Assembly (NCBI RefSeq): GCF_021556435.1 | Contig: NZ_JAKGCU010000003.1 | Span: 124,001 to 188,000, forward strand | DNA from: Gordonia tangerina | GTDB lineage: Bacteria > Actinomycetota > Actinomycetes > Mycobacteriales > Mycobacteriaceae | Direction: 5' to 3' | Length of the DNA: 64,000 nt | Shown here: positions 48,535 through 57,436 of the stretch, one piece after another | How the letters are laid out: each line of letters opens with the position of its first letter | Position numbering within the stretch: the stretch's first letter is position 1 | Notes under the pieces: model-generated | Database searches by the model: none | Told to the model about the DNA's origin: nothing | What the model saw: only the letters and a program-made list of their open reading frames with translations | Program-made: the position numbers and the translations under genes

Positions 48535-49383
48535 GTGCCAGTCGTCGTCGTCACCGATTCATCTTCGCGCCTGCCCGCCGAGATCGCCGACCACTACGGT
48601 ATCCGGCAGGTGCCGTTGCACCTGACGCTGGACGACGAGGATTATCGCGAAGGCGTGGACGAGATGCCCGCAGACATCGTCTCTCACCCGGGTGTGACGA
48701 CCTCAGGGGCCAATCCGCACGAACTCGGCACCGCTTACGAACAGGCGCTGGCCGACAGCGACGGCGACGGAGTGGTTGCGGTCCACATGTCGCGTCGCCT
48801 GTCGGGAACCTGGAGCGCCGGCCGGCTGGCCGCTGAGAAGTACTCCGGACAGGTCCGCATCGTCGATTCACGGTCGGTGGGCCTGGCCGTCGGCTTCACC
48901 GCGATCGGTGCGGCGCAGGCGGCGAATGCCGGCGCCGATCGCGATCGCGTCTACGAATCCGCGATCCGACAGGCCGCCACCATCGACTCGATGCTGTGCG
49001 TCCATCAACTCGAGAATCTCCGACAGAGCGGCCGGATCAGCGCAGCGAGCAAGATGCTGGGTTCGGCGTTGTCGATCAAGCCGATCCTGCACATGGTCGA
49101 CGGCGTGCTCACTTTGCGTGAACGCCACCGGACCTTCTCCAAGGCGCTGGAAAAAATGGCCGACGCGGCGGTCGAGTCAGCGGCCGGCCGGCCGGTGACC
49201 CTCGGTGTGCAGCACTGCGAATCACCCGAGCTCGCATCCGAATTCGCCGATTCCATCGCCGATCGATTTCGCGAGGTGACGTCACGGGTGATCGTCGATC
49301 TCGGTCCGGTGCTGGGCTGCCACGTGGGGCCGGGGGCCATCGGGGTGACACTGGCCACCAACCTCGAACCGATCGAACTGTAG
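48535..49383 (+). CDS. DegV-family fatty-acid-binding protein (FakB-like)
   Basis: This 282-residue protein opens with the DegV signature VVVTDSSSRLPAEIADHYGI. TSGANPHELGTAYEQALAD and HMSRRLSGTWSAGRLA follow, and the C-terminal domain ends with LGCHVGPGAIGV. DegV proteins bind a fatty acid in a buried tunnel and, as FakB, present it to the FakA kinase; a FakA-like protein is encoded at 33.1-34.7 kb. It starts at GTG 48535. In M. tuberculosis eis lies between degV and comEA; it is absent here. Confidence 0.9.
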   Translation: MPVVVVTDSSSRLPAEIADHYGIRQVPLHLTLDDEDYREGVDEMPADIVSHPGVTTSGANPHELGTAYEQALADSDGDGVVAVHMSRRLSGTWSAGRLAAEKYSGQVRIVDSRSVGLAVGFTAIGAAQAANAGADRDRVYESAIRQAATIDSMLCVHQLENLRQSGRISAASKMLGSALSIKPILHMVDGVLTLRERHRTFSKALEKMADAAVESAAGRPVTLGVQHCESPELASEFADSIADRFREVTSRVIVDLGPVLGCHVGPGAIGVTLATNLEPIEL

Positions 49384-49488
49384 ATTCTCGACGCGGCCGA
49401 ATCCACAGCCGCCGGTTGATCCACAGATCTCTGTCGGCAGCCGACGTGCGGACTGAATCGACGACGATCGGTTCTAGCCTCGACGGGC

Positions 49489-50487
49489 ATGAGCACAACC
49501 TCGCCGCGGCGCCGGTCCGGTCTGGATCGACTCGACTCCCGTGCCCCGAATCAGACCGTTGTGGAGTCGGAAATACCTGCGCGGCAAGAAATTCCAGATT
49601 CGTCGGAGGTAAATGACGATGGGGTCGACACCGTCGGCGTCGGCGGTCCGTGGCCGGTCACGGCCGTACCCACCTGGTACGCGCCGGTCGGCGACGCCGA
49701 GCGATCCGGGGAGCAACTCAGCGTCGGCGATCGGTTCGGTGCCCTCGACGCAGAGGACGTCGACGACGAACCGCGCCGACGTTTTCTCGTCGCGCCACCG
49801 GCCGCGATCGCCCTGATCCTGGTGGGGATCGCGGCGTGTGCCGTGGCGGGGTTCTCGCTCCTGCGCGCCGGAACGGACACGGCGACTCCCGTGGCGTTCC
49901 CGGCGACCGCCGGACCGTCGGCCGGCGTTGCCGCCGACCCGACCCAGGTGTCCTCGCCGCAGACTGCGGCACCCCAGCCGCCGACCCAGGCCGCCGAACT
50001 GGTGGTCAGCGTGGTGGGACTGGTGCATCGCCCGGGGCTGGTGCGGCTGTCGGCCCAGGCGCGCGTGGCCGACGCGATAGCTCGTGCCGGTGGGGCGCGG
50101 AAGGGAGCGGATCTGCTGTCGCTCAACCTGGCTCAACGCCTCAACGACGGTGACCAGGTTCTGGTCGGCTACGGCGGCGACGGTGGGCGGATGGCGCTGC
50201 GCAGTGCTGTCGTCGGCGGCGGGCAGTCGGGTGCGGCTGAGTCGGGCTCGTCGGCGGGGCGCAGCGACACATCGGCGACCGACGACGGGCCGGGAGGGAA
50301 GGTGAATCTGAATTCCGCGACCGAGGCGCAACTCGATGAACTGCCCGGTGTCGGACCGGTGACGGCACAGGCCATTCTGGCCTGGCGTGAGGCCAACGGA
50401 CGATTCACGTCGGTCGACCAGCTCGCCGAGGTCGATGGCATCGGGCCCACCCGGTTTGCGCGGCTGCGCGATCTGGTGACGGTGTGA
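49489..50487 (+). CDS. comEA: ComEA-like DNA-binding competence protein
   Basis: This 332-residue protein has an N-terminal cytoplasmic polar segment of about 105 residues, one membrane span (AAIALILVGIAACAVAGFSLL), then outside the membrane an SLBB-like domain (VSVVGLVHRPGLVRL) and a C-terminal double helix-hairpin-helix (VNLNSATEAQLDELPGVGPVTA, VDGIGPTRFARLRDLV) that binds double-stranded DNA. In transformable bacteria it captures DNA for ComEC. The cytoplasmic N-terminus is longer than in Bacillus. ATG 49489 is 8 bases after TAGCCT. It overlaps comEC by four bases. Confidence 0.92.
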   Translation: MSTTSPRRRSGLDRLDSRAPNQTVVESEIPARQEIPDSSEVNDDGVDTVGVGGPWPVTAVPTWYAPVGDAERSGEQLSVGDRFGALDAEDVDDEPRRRFLVAPPAAIALILVGIAACAVAGFSLLRAGTDTATPVAFPATAGPSAGVAADPTQVSSPQTAAPQPPTQAAELVVSVVGLVHRPGLVRLSAQARVADAIARAGGARKGADLLSLNLAQRLNDGDQVLVGYGGDGGRMALRSAVVGGGQSGAAESGSSAGRSDTSATDDGPGGKVNLNSATEAQLDELPGVGPVTAQAILAWREANGRFTSVDQLAEVDGIGPTRFARLRDLVTV

Positions 50488-51995
50488 CCGCTGGGCGTGT
50501 GGCCCGGAGTGTCGTGCCGAGTGGCGACTACCGGCTGGTGGTGCCCGGGGCGAGCACCTGGACGGTGACCTTGCTGATCCTGTTCGGCCCGCGCGCGGTG
50601 GTGTGGCCGGTGCTGGTTGTCGGCGTGCTGGTCTGTGCGGCCTGCGCACTCGCCGTCCGCCGGGCGTGGGTGACTTGGGCGACGGTGTCGCTGGTGGTGG
50701 TCGCGGCGGCGATGGCGACGGTGACCGCCGGGGCATTGGCGATGCGGCTGCAGGCTGCGACGGCTCACCCGCTGAGCGGGATCGAGGGCAAAGTGCGGAT
50801 CAGTGCGGTGGTCGGCGACGACGCGATCATCATGGGTTCGTCCGCACGGGTGCGTGTCCGCGTGGATGTCTGCGAGTTGTCGGGACGCGCGGTCGCGCCG
50901 GCGTCGGCGGAGCTGACCGGTCCCGCTGCGAGCTGGTCGGAACTTTCTGTGGGTCAAAGCTTCTCGACTGTCGTCCGGGTGAGCCCGCCACGGCGGGGTG
51001 AGATGCTGGTGGCGCGGCTGTCCGCGGTGGCCGAGCCGCGGCTGCTTGGCCGGCCGCCGCCGCATCAGCGACTGGCGACCTTCATTCGCGCACGGCTGCA
51101 GCAGATCTCCGCGCGGGCTCTGGGGGTGGAGGCTGCCGGTCTGCTGCCTGGTCTGGTCCTCGGGGACACCAGTGGACTCGGGACCGAGGTGCGGTCGGAC
51201 TTCCGCGCGGCGGGGTTGACCCACCTGGTGGCGGTGTCGGGCGCCAACTTCGCGATCGTTTGCGGAGCTGCGGTGCTGGCGGTGCGGATGCTGGGCGCGT
51301 CGCCAGGGGTGACGGCGGTGGTCGGGGCGATCGTGGTGGTGGCCTTCGTGATCCTGGTCCGCCCCTCTCCGAGTGTGCTGCGCGCGGCGATGATGGGCCT
51401 GATCGGACTGCTGGCGTTGATCCGGTCACGGCGAGCGCAGGCGTTGCCGGCGCTCGGGACGGCGGTGGTGCTCGGGTTGCTGTGGTGGCCGGAACTCGCC
51501 GCGGATCCAGGATTCGCGTTGTCGGTGATCGCGACCGCGGGACTGGTGCTGTGGTCGGCCCCGGTGCGAGATCGGTTGCGCCGCTGGCGAGTACCGGCCG
51601 GCGTTGCCGAGCTGCTGGCGATGGCGCTGGTGGCGCAGCTGGTCACCGCGCCTGTCGTCGCGATGATAGGTGGGCGGTTCAGCGTCGTCGGACTGGCCGC
51701 CAATGTGGCGGTCGCACCGATCGTCGGGGTGATCGCGATCATCGGCACCGGCGCCGCAGTGCTGGGTGCGATGGGCGGACCCAACGGCCCGGGCGCGGTG
51801 TGCGCCGAACTGATGATCCGTGCGCTGGCACCGGAATTGTGGTGGATGCTGAGCTGCGCCCGCGTACTGGGCCGTCTGTCGTGGGCGGCGATCGAGGTTC
51901 CCTCCGGAGTGCTCGGTGCGGTGATCGTCGCGCTCATGACCGTGTGCGCTCTCGGGGCGCTCCGCGCGGTCTGGCAGCATTGTCGTCGTGAGTGA
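50484..51995 (+). CDS. comEC: ComEC/Rec2-family DNA uptake channel, short form
   Basis: This 503-residue membrane protein has an N-terminal hydrophobic segment, an OB-like region (residues 80-180) and the Competence domain with about eight spans, including the family signature HLVAVSGANFAIV and LVLGDTSGLG. The C-terminal metallo-beta-lactamase (nuclease) domain of full-length ComEC is missing, which is usual in Actinobacteria, so the second strand must be degraded otherwise or the role differs. GTG 50484 overlaps comEA; the stop overlaps holA by eight bases. Confidence 0.9.
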   Translation: MTAGRVARSVVPSGDYRLVVPGASTWTVTLLILFGPRAVVWPVLVVGVLVCAACALAVRRAWVTWATVSLVVVAAAMATVTAGALAMRLQAATAHPLSGIEGKVRISAVVGDDAIIMGSSARVRVRVDVCELSGRAVAPASAELTGPAASWSELSVGQSFSTVVRVSPPRRGEMLVARLSAVAEPRLLGRPPPHQRLATFIRARLQQISARALGVEAAGLLPGLVLGDTSGLGTEVRSDFRAAGLTHLVAVSGANFAIVCGAAVLAVRMLGASPGVTAVVGAIVVVAFVILVRPSPSVLRAAMMGLIGLLALIRSRRAQALPALGTAVVLGLLWWPELAADPGFALSVIATAGLVLWSAPVRDRLRRWRVPAGVAELLAMALVAQLVTAPVVAMIGGRFSVVGLAANVAVAPIVGVIAIIGTGAAVLGAMGGPNGPGAVCAELMIRALAPELWWMLSCARVLGRLSWAAIEVPSGVLGAVIVALMTVCALGALRAVWQHCRRE

Positions 51996-52965
51996 ACGCC
52001 TACATCTGTTGCTCGGTGATGACGACTTCCTGACCGGGCGGGTCATCAGTTCGATCACCGCACAACAGGCGGCAGCGGCCGGCACCGAGGTTCCGGTGAC
52101 GCGGGTCCGCGCCGGCGATGTGACCGAGCACGAGTTGGCCGAATTGCTCAGTCCGTCGCTGTTCGCCGAGGATCGGATCGTCGTGGTGGAGTCGGCGGCC
52201 GAGGCGGGTAAGGAACCCGCCTCGCTGATCGCGCAGGCAGCGGGGGAGTTACCCGAGGGCATCACCCTGATGGTGATCCACACCGGCGGCGGTCGTGCGA
52301 AGTCACTGGTGCCCGCACTGAAGAAGGCCGGTGCCACCGAGCACGACTGCGCCGGGCCCAAGTGGCCGTCGGAGCGGATGGATTTCGTGCGCAAGGAGTT
52401 CCGCGTGCTCGGCGCCAAGGTGAGCAACGACGTGGTGGAACAGGTCGTCGAAGGGGTCGGTGCCGAGCTACGGGAACTGGCCGCGGCGTGTGCCCAGCTC
52501 GTGGCCGACACCGACGGGAAGGTCACTGTCGACGCGGTCCGCCTCTACTATCAGGGGCGCCCGGAGATCACCGGATTCGAGGTGGCCGACAAGGCGGTGA
52601 CCGGTGACCGTCCGGGCGCATTGGAATCACTGGCATGGGCCGAACATCATGGGGTCCCGCGCGTGTTGCTCGCCGACGCGCTGGCCGAGGCCGTCCATGC
52701 GATCGCCCGGGTCCGCGCCATCGGTTCGATGGATCAATACGCGGCCGCATCCGAGCTCGGCATGCCGCCGCGGCGGGTCAAGAAGGTGCAGGCTCAGGCG
52801 CGCGCCTGGGATTCGGTGTCGATCGCGGCCGCGGTGCGGGTGGTGGCCCAGCTCAACGGCGACGTCAAGGGGCAGGCCGCGGACCCGGCGTTCAGTCTCG
52901 CGCACGCCGTCGCGGCGGTGGCGGACCTGCGTCCGGCGCCCGGACAACGCAGTTCACCCCGGTGA
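51988..52965 (+). CDS. holA: DNA polymerase III subunit delta
   Basis: This 325-residue clamp-loader subunit has a RecA-like N-terminal domain (LHLLLGDDDFLTGRVI at the start, DRIVVVESAAEAG), a middle domain and a C-terminal collar (SMDQYAAASELGMPPRRVKKVQAQ). It opens the beta sliding clamp. It starts at GTG 51988, inside the last codons of comEC, so comEA-comEC-holA are co-translated. Its stop codon lies within the left arm of a terminator hairpin. Confidence 0.94.
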   Translation: MSERLHLLLGDDDFLTGRVISSITAQQAAAAGTEVPVTRVRAGDVTEHELAELLSPSLFAEDRIVVVESAAEAGKEPASLIAQAAGELPEGITLMVIHTGGGRAKSLVPALKKAGATEHDCAGPKWPSERMDFVRKEFRVLGAKVSNDVVEQVVEGVGAELRELAAACAQLVADTDGKVTVDAVRLYYQGRPEITGFEVADKAVTGDRPGALESLAWAEHHGVPRVLLADALAEAVHAIARVRAIGSMDQYAAASELGMPPRRVKKVQAQARAWDSVSIAAAVRVVAQLNGDVKGQAADPAFSLAHAVAAVADLRPAPGQRSSPR

Positions 52966-52990
52966 CCGCGTGGACGTCACCGGGGTGAAC
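52952..52990. terminator. Shared hairpin between holA and rpsT
   Basis: Arms 52952-52966 and 52976-52990 are perfect 15-bp complements with a 9-base loop. The holA stop codon (52963-52965) is inside the left arm. No T-tract is present. The convergent rpsT gene ends at 53029. Confidence 0.75.
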
Positions 52991-53028
52991 CGAAAAGACT
53001 TCAGCTGATCTGAAAGAAAGAGTCGGGA

Positions 53029-53289
53029 TCAGAGCTTGTTGACGGCGATGGCCATCGCCGACTTCTTGTTGGCGGCCTGGTTGGCGTGGATGACGCCCTT
53101 CGAGGCAGCCTTGTCGAGCTTGCGGCCGGCGGCACGCGACAGCTCGGCGGCCTTGTCCTTGTCGCCGGAGTCGACGGCTTCGCGGAAGCTGCGGATCGCG
53201 GTGCGCAGCGACGACTTCACCGACTGGTTGCGCTGACGGCGCTCCTCGTTGGTCCGGTTACGCTTCATCTGCGACTTGATGTTGGCCAC
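53029..53289 (-). CDS. rpsT: 30S ribosomal protein S20
   Basis: This 86-residue S20 is basic and helical: [20 protein letters not shown] at the start and [20 protein letters not shown] at the end. GTG 53289 follows a GAGGG site by about 9 bases. The upstream frame is open for 25 further codons, but homologues start at VANIKSQ. An extended -10 element (TGGTAAAGT on the minus strand, 53387-53395) would give a 5' leader of about 90 bases. Autoregulation through this leader is possible but not visible. Confidence 0.97.
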   Translation of the reverse strand: MANIKSQMKRNRTNEERRQRNQSVKSSLRTAIRSFREAVDSGDKDKAAELSRAAGRKLDKAASKGVIHANQAANKKSAMAIAVNKL

Positions 53290-53386
53290 GCGTGTATCCC
53301 TCTTGATCTGGTCGGTAGTTGTTTCGTTTCCAGCAGGTCGGGTGCCGTGAATCCGGTGGATCACGTCGACGCTGCGACAGCGGTCG

Positions 53387-53395
53387 ACTTTACCA
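53387..53395 (-). promoter_or_regulatory. Putative rpsT promoter (extended -10)
   Basis: The minus strand reads TGGTAAAGT, a TG-N-TAAAGT extended -10 element. The predicted start near 53380 leaves about 90 untranslated bases before rpsT. No matching -35 box was found. Confidence 0.35.
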
Positions 53396-53450
53396 GCAGG
53401 CGGCCACCCCGCCCAAATCGCGGACAGAGCCGATTAGGCTGGCGCTCATC

Positions 53451-54581
53451 ATGTCAGTCGTCTTCATTCACATCGGCCTGCCCAAAACCGGCACAACCCA
53501 CCTTCAGGATCGCCTCTGGCGTAACCGTGACCTGGCATTACGGTCATCGGGTCTGCTCTATCCGGGCAATCACATGACCGATCACTTCCATGCCGCCACC
53601 CATCTGCAGCCCGAGCGCTACCTGGACTGGGTGAACCCGGACTTCGATGACGCGTGGCCCAACCTTCTGGGTCAGATGAAGGCCTGGCCGGGAAAATCGC
53701 TACTCTCCCACGAGCTGTATGCGACGGCCACACCGCGACACATCGACACACTGATGTCGGACCTCTCCTTCGCCGACGAGATCCATGTCATCGCAACCGT
53801 CCGCGATCTGGCGCGGCAACTGCCCTCGGTGTGGCAGGAGAACATCAAGAACCAGCGGCGTGCCGATTTCGCCGAGTTCCTGGCGTCGGTGCGTGAGCAC
53901 GGACCGGCGGTGCCCGGCTTCGTGCCACCGACCGACGGCGGCGAAGAGGAACCGTTCTGGGAGTTCCAGGACTATGTGCGGATCCTCGCCGACTGGGCCG
54001 ACGCGGTGGGCCCGCAACGAGTGCATCTGGTGACCGTACCGACCCGCCGCGACACTCCCGGGGAATCGATCTGGGAGAGATTCCTGCGGGTACTCGACGT
54101 CGATCCGGCGCCGCTGACGATGGATGTGCCGAACCTGAACTCGTCGTTGCCGGCGGCACAGGCCGAGTACCTGCGCCGACTCAATCACCATCTGCAGCCG
54201 TCGGACGTGCATTGGAGCCGCTATGACGGGGTGGTCAAGGGTCAGGTCATCCAGATCCTGAAACGCGCGCACGGCGCGCCCCTGGGGCTCAGCGCAGAAC
54301 AACGTGTCTGGGCGGCGAGCGCCGCCGATGACATGGTGGCGGCCGTCCGGTCGCGTGGCTACGTCGTCTCCGGCGATCTCGCCGATCTGGAGGTGTCCAC
54401 CGCCGCGGGTGTCGACGCCGAGCCGCCGACCACGCAGGACATACTCGACGTCGCTGTCACGACCATGGCGGAGATGGTCAAGGAGGCGCCGATCCGTGAC
54501 GACCGCCCAAGGCTGCGGACACGCGCGATGAACGTGGCGCGTCGTGCCCGGCGTCGGGTACGCGCGCTGCGCCGTCGGTGA
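53451..54581 (+). CDS. Sulfotransferase-like P-loop protein
   Basis: This 376-residue protein begins FIHIGLPKTGTTHLQDRLW, the PAPS-phosphate loop (residues 9-16) of sulfotransferases. VIATVRDLARQLPSVWQE resembles the 3'-phosphate-binding region with its conserved Arg. The C-terminal 60 residues are Arg-rich and likely bind membrane or nucleic acid. Homologues without known substrate occur in the mycolate group; sulfated glycolipids are one possibility. A TAGGCT hexamer lies 10 bases before ATG 53451. It has no counterpart in the M. tuberculosis order and sits directly upstream of the ATP-grasp operon. Confidence 0.75.
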   Translation: MSVVFIHIGLPKTGTTHLQDRLWRNRDLALRSSGLLYPGNHMTDHFHAATHLQPERYLDWVNPDFDDAWPNLLGQMKAWPGKSLLSHELYATATPRHIDTLMSDLSFADEIHVIATVRDLARQLPSVWQENIKNQRRADFAEFLASVREHGPAVPGFVPPTDGGEEEPFWEFQDYVRILADWADAVGPQRVHLVTVPTRRDTPGESIWERFLRVLDVDPAPLTMDVPNLNSSLPAAQAEYLRRLNHHLQPSDVHWSRYDGVVKGQVIQILKRAHGAPLGLSAEQRVWAASAADDMVAAVRSRGYVVSGDLADLEVSTAAGVDAEPPTTQDILDVAVTTMAEMVKEAPIRDDRPRLRTRAMNVARRARRRVRALRRR

Positions 54582-54647
54582 TCGGCGTGGCACGCCCGTG
54601 GCCAACAGTCCTGCCGAATCGCGGTTTTTGTAGCACCATGTCAAGTT

Positions 54648-56453
54648 ATGAGTCCCGCGCCGACGACCTCCGCCAGCAAGCGAGCCGCCAGCAAGGCCAC
54701 GAAGTCCACCACGACTACTGGTAGCCCGGCGAACAAGTCGACCAAGGCCACCAAGTCGTCGTCCGGGCGAAAGTCCGACACCAAGGCCGCGGGCACCAAG
54801 GGGCGGTCCAAGGAACCGGCCAAACGTGCCAAGACCACGGTCCGTGAACCCAAGGCGATCGACAACACGATCTTCGCCGGATACTCGAAAGGGCCGTACG
54901 GCAAGGCCTTCGACGAGATGTTCGACGCCGACGGCGAGGTGCGCGCACCATACCGCGGCATCTACAAGGCGATGTCGGCCTACGATACGGCCGACCTCGA
55001 CGTGCGGGTCGATGCACTCGGCCGCGCGTTCATCGATCAAGGTGTCACGTTCTCGCTGTCCGGCAAGGAACGACCGTTCCCGCTCGACGTTGTGCCGCGG
55101 GTGATCTCGGCGAGCGAATGGAGCAAGCTGGAAGCCGGTATCACCCAACGGGTGCAGGCCCTGGAGTTGTTCCTCGACGACATCTACGGCGAACAGGAGA
55201 TCCTGCGCGACGGGGTGTTGCCGAAACGGCTTGTGCACTCGTGTGAGCATTTCCATCGGCAGGCCGCAAACATCCGTCCGCCCAACGGGGTTCGCATCCA
55301 TGTCGCGGGTATCGACCTCATCCGTGACGAGAACGGCGATTTCCGGGTACTCGAGGACAACCTGCGATCCCCGTCCGGCGTCTCGTATGTGATGGAGAAC
55401 CGGCGCACCATGGCGCGGGTCTTCCCGGATCTGTTCTCCTCGCATCGGGTGCGTGCGGTTGCCGACTATCCCAGTCACCTGTTGCGCGCGTTGCGGGCAT
55501 CGGCGGCGTTCAACGAGGCCGATCCCAACATCGTGGTGCTCACCCCGGGTGTCGCGAACTCCGCCTACTTCGAACATTCGCTGCTGGCGCGACTGATGGG
55601 CGTCGAGTTGGTCGAGGGTCGAGACCTCTTCTGCCGCGACAACATCGTCTACATGCGCACCACTGAGGGTGAGCAGCGGGTGGACGTGATCTACCGCCGC
55701 ATCGACGACGATTTCCTCGATCCGATGCAGTTCCGGCCGGATTCCATGCTCGGCGTCGCAGGCCTGCTGAATGCCGCCCGCGCCGGCAACGTGGTTATCT
55801 CGAGTGCGGTCGGCAACGGCGTCGGCGACGACAAGCTCATCTACACCTACGTTCCGGACATCATCGAGTACTACCTCGGTGAGAAACCCTCGTTGCAGAA
55901 CGTGGACACGTTGCGGTGCTGGCTCGACGACGAGTGCGAAGAGGTGCTCGACCGGATCGACGAACTCGTGGTCAAACCGGTGGAGGGTTCCGGCGGCTAC
56001 GGCATCGTGTTCGGTCCGGACGCCACCAAGGCAGAATTGAACACGTTGGCCCGCAAGGTACGCAACGACCCCCGCGGATGGATCGCACAGCCCGTCGTGC
56101 AGTTGTCGACGGTGCCGACCAAGATCGACGGGGAGGTGCGGCCCCGGCACGTCGACCTGAGGCCGTTCGCCGTCAACGACGGGGAGTCGGTGTGGGTTCT
56201 GCCCGGTGGTCTCACCCGCGTCGCCCTGCCCGAGGGATCGTTGGTGGTCAACTCCAGTCAGGGCGGCGGCTCCAAGGACACGTGGGTGCTCGCGTCGGCG
56301 CGCTCGTCGGAAGATCGTGAACTCTCCGGGGCGAAGGTGGTCAACGCCAGCGGGGTCGCCGCCGCCCGCCCGGCCGAGAACGCTCCCGACCCGCTGCACA
56401 CCCAGACCCAACAACAGCAGCAGGGCCTCGAACAGCAGGGTGGTGAGCACTGA
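54648..56453 (+). CDS. Circularly permuted ATP-grasp protein (type 2)
   Basis: This 601-residue protein has residues 1-65 as a Lys/Ser/Thr-rich disordered extension. The core resembles COG2308 ATP-grasp proteins: EDNLRSPSGVSYVMENRR near 235, VKPVEGSGGYGIVFGP near 441 for nucleotide binding, and RHVDLRPFAVND. A Gln-rich tail (TQQQQQGLEQQ) ends it. Such proteins are predicted to form amide or peptide bonds, and with an alpha-E protein and a transglutaminase they make a conserved cluster (Rv2411c-Rv2409c). The substrate is unknown. The stop overlaps the next ATG (TGATG). The extension is longer than I expect for the family. Confidence 0.85.
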   Translation: MSPAPTTSASKRAASKATKSTTTTGSPANKSTKATKSSSGRKSDTKAAGTKGRSKEPAKRAKTTVREPKAIDNTIFAGYSKGPYGKAFDEMFDADGEVRAPYRGIYKAMSAYDTADLDVRVDALGRAFIDQGVTFSLSGKERPFPLDVVPRVISASEWSKLEAGITQRVQALELFLDDIYGEQEILRDGVLPKRLVHSCEHFHRQAANIRPPNGVRIHVAGIDLIRDENGDFRVLEDNLRSPSGVSYVMENRRTMARVFPDLFSSHRVRAVADYPSHLLRALRASAAFNEADPNIVVLTPGVANSAYFEHSLLARLMGVELVEGRDLFCRDNIVYMRTTEGEQRVDVIYRRIDDDFLDPMQFRPDSMLGVAGLLNAARAGNVVISSAVGNGVGDDKLIYTYVPDIIEYYLGEKPSLQNVDTLRCWLDDECEEVLDRIDELVVKPVEGSGGYGIVFGPDATKAELNTLARKVRNDPRGWIAQPVVQLSTVPTKIDGEVRPRHVDLRPFAVNDGESVWVLPGGLTRVALPEGSLVVNSSQGGGSKDTWVLASARSSEDRELSGAKVVNASGVAAARPAENAPDPLHTQTQQQQQGLEQQGGEH

Positions 56454-57436
56454 TGATGTTGGCGCGCAACGCGGAATCGCTCTACTGGATCGGCCGCTAC
56501 GTCGAACGTGCCGACGACATGGCACGCATTCTCGACGTCGCGATCCACCAGTTGCTCGAGGATGCGACTGTCGACGTGGACCGTCAGGCACGCCTGGTTA
56601 TCCAGGTTCTGGGTCTGGACACGCCGAGTACCGACGATCTGATCGACGTGTGGGCCCTGACCGAGCGCGTCGCCTACGACAAGGACGCAATCGGTTCGAT
56701 CGTCGACCTGATCCGGTCGGCCCGGGAGAACGCACGTGGTGCGCGTGAGGTCACGTCCAGCGAGATGTGGGAGTGCCTGAACACCACCTACAACGGTCTC
56801 AACGACGCCGAACGTCGGGCTCGCCGGCTCGGCCCGCACGAGTTCCTGTCCTACGTGAAGAACCGGGCCGCCATGTTCGCGGGACTCGCCGACGCCACCC
56901 TCAGCCACGACGACGGCTACCGGTACCTGCTGCTCGGGCGGTCGGTGGAACGCGTGGACATGACCATTCGGATGCTGCTGTCGCGCGCCGGCGATCGCGT
57001 CACGTCGCCGTCGTGGGTCAGTGTGCTGGTGTCAGCCGGTGCACACGACACCTTCCTGCGCACCTACCGAGGACGGCTCGACGCGGAGAACATCGTCGAG
57101 TTCATGTTGGTGGACAGGCTGTTCCCGCGGTCGGTGTTCCACGCGCTGCGGGTGGCCGAGCACAATCTGAACGACCTGGAGAAGCGGCCGAGCCGCGTCG
57201 GCACCCAAGCCGAGGCGTTGTTGCTCCTCGGCCGTGCGCGCAGCTCGTTGGAGTTCATCGAACCGGGCAATCTGCTCGAGGACCTGCAGGACCGTCTGCT
57301 CGATCTCCAGGACACCTGCCGCGCGGTCAACGAGGCGGTGACCGGCCAATACTTCCATGTGTCGCCGTATGTCTCGTGGGCCGACGCCCGCGTGAGCGAT
57401 TCGGAGGACCACATGATCGAGGAGAGTGAACTGTGA
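56453..57436 (+). CDS. Alpha-E domain protein
   Basis: This 327-residue all-helical protein of the COG2307 (alpha-E) family begins MMLARNAESLYWIGRYVERA, with typical later helices HDDGYRYLLLGRSVERVDMT and RSVFHALRVAEHNLNDLE. It has no recognised catalytic motif. It always accompanies the ATP-grasp and transglutaminase proteins and may be a scaffold or substrate-binding partner. Coupling is tight: it overlaps the ATP-grasp stop and the transglutaminase start (four bases each side or less). The function is unknown. Confidence 0.88.
   Translation: MMLARNAESLYWIGRYVERADDMARILDVAIHQLLEDATVDVDRQARLVIQVLGLDTPSTDDLIDVWALTERVAYDKDAIGSIVDLIRSARENARGAREVTSSEMWECLNTTYNGLNDAERRARRLGPHEFLSYVKNRAAMFAGLADATLSHDDGYRYLLLGRSVERVDMTIRMLLSRAGDRVTSPSWVSVLVSAGAHDTFLRTYRGRLDAENIVEFMLVDRLFPRSVFHALRVAEHNLNDLEKRPSRVGTQAEALLLLGRARSSLEFIEPGNLLEDLQDRLLDLQDTCRAVNEAVTGQYFHVSPYVSWADARVSDSEDHMIEESEL

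Noticed and set aside
53700-56591. A 963-residue minus-strand frame opposite the sulfotransferase-like and ATP-grasp genes
   Set aside because: It is antisense to two well-supported genes and crosses their boundary. It arises from high GC at third positions, with a composition rich in Arg, His and Gly and no domain.
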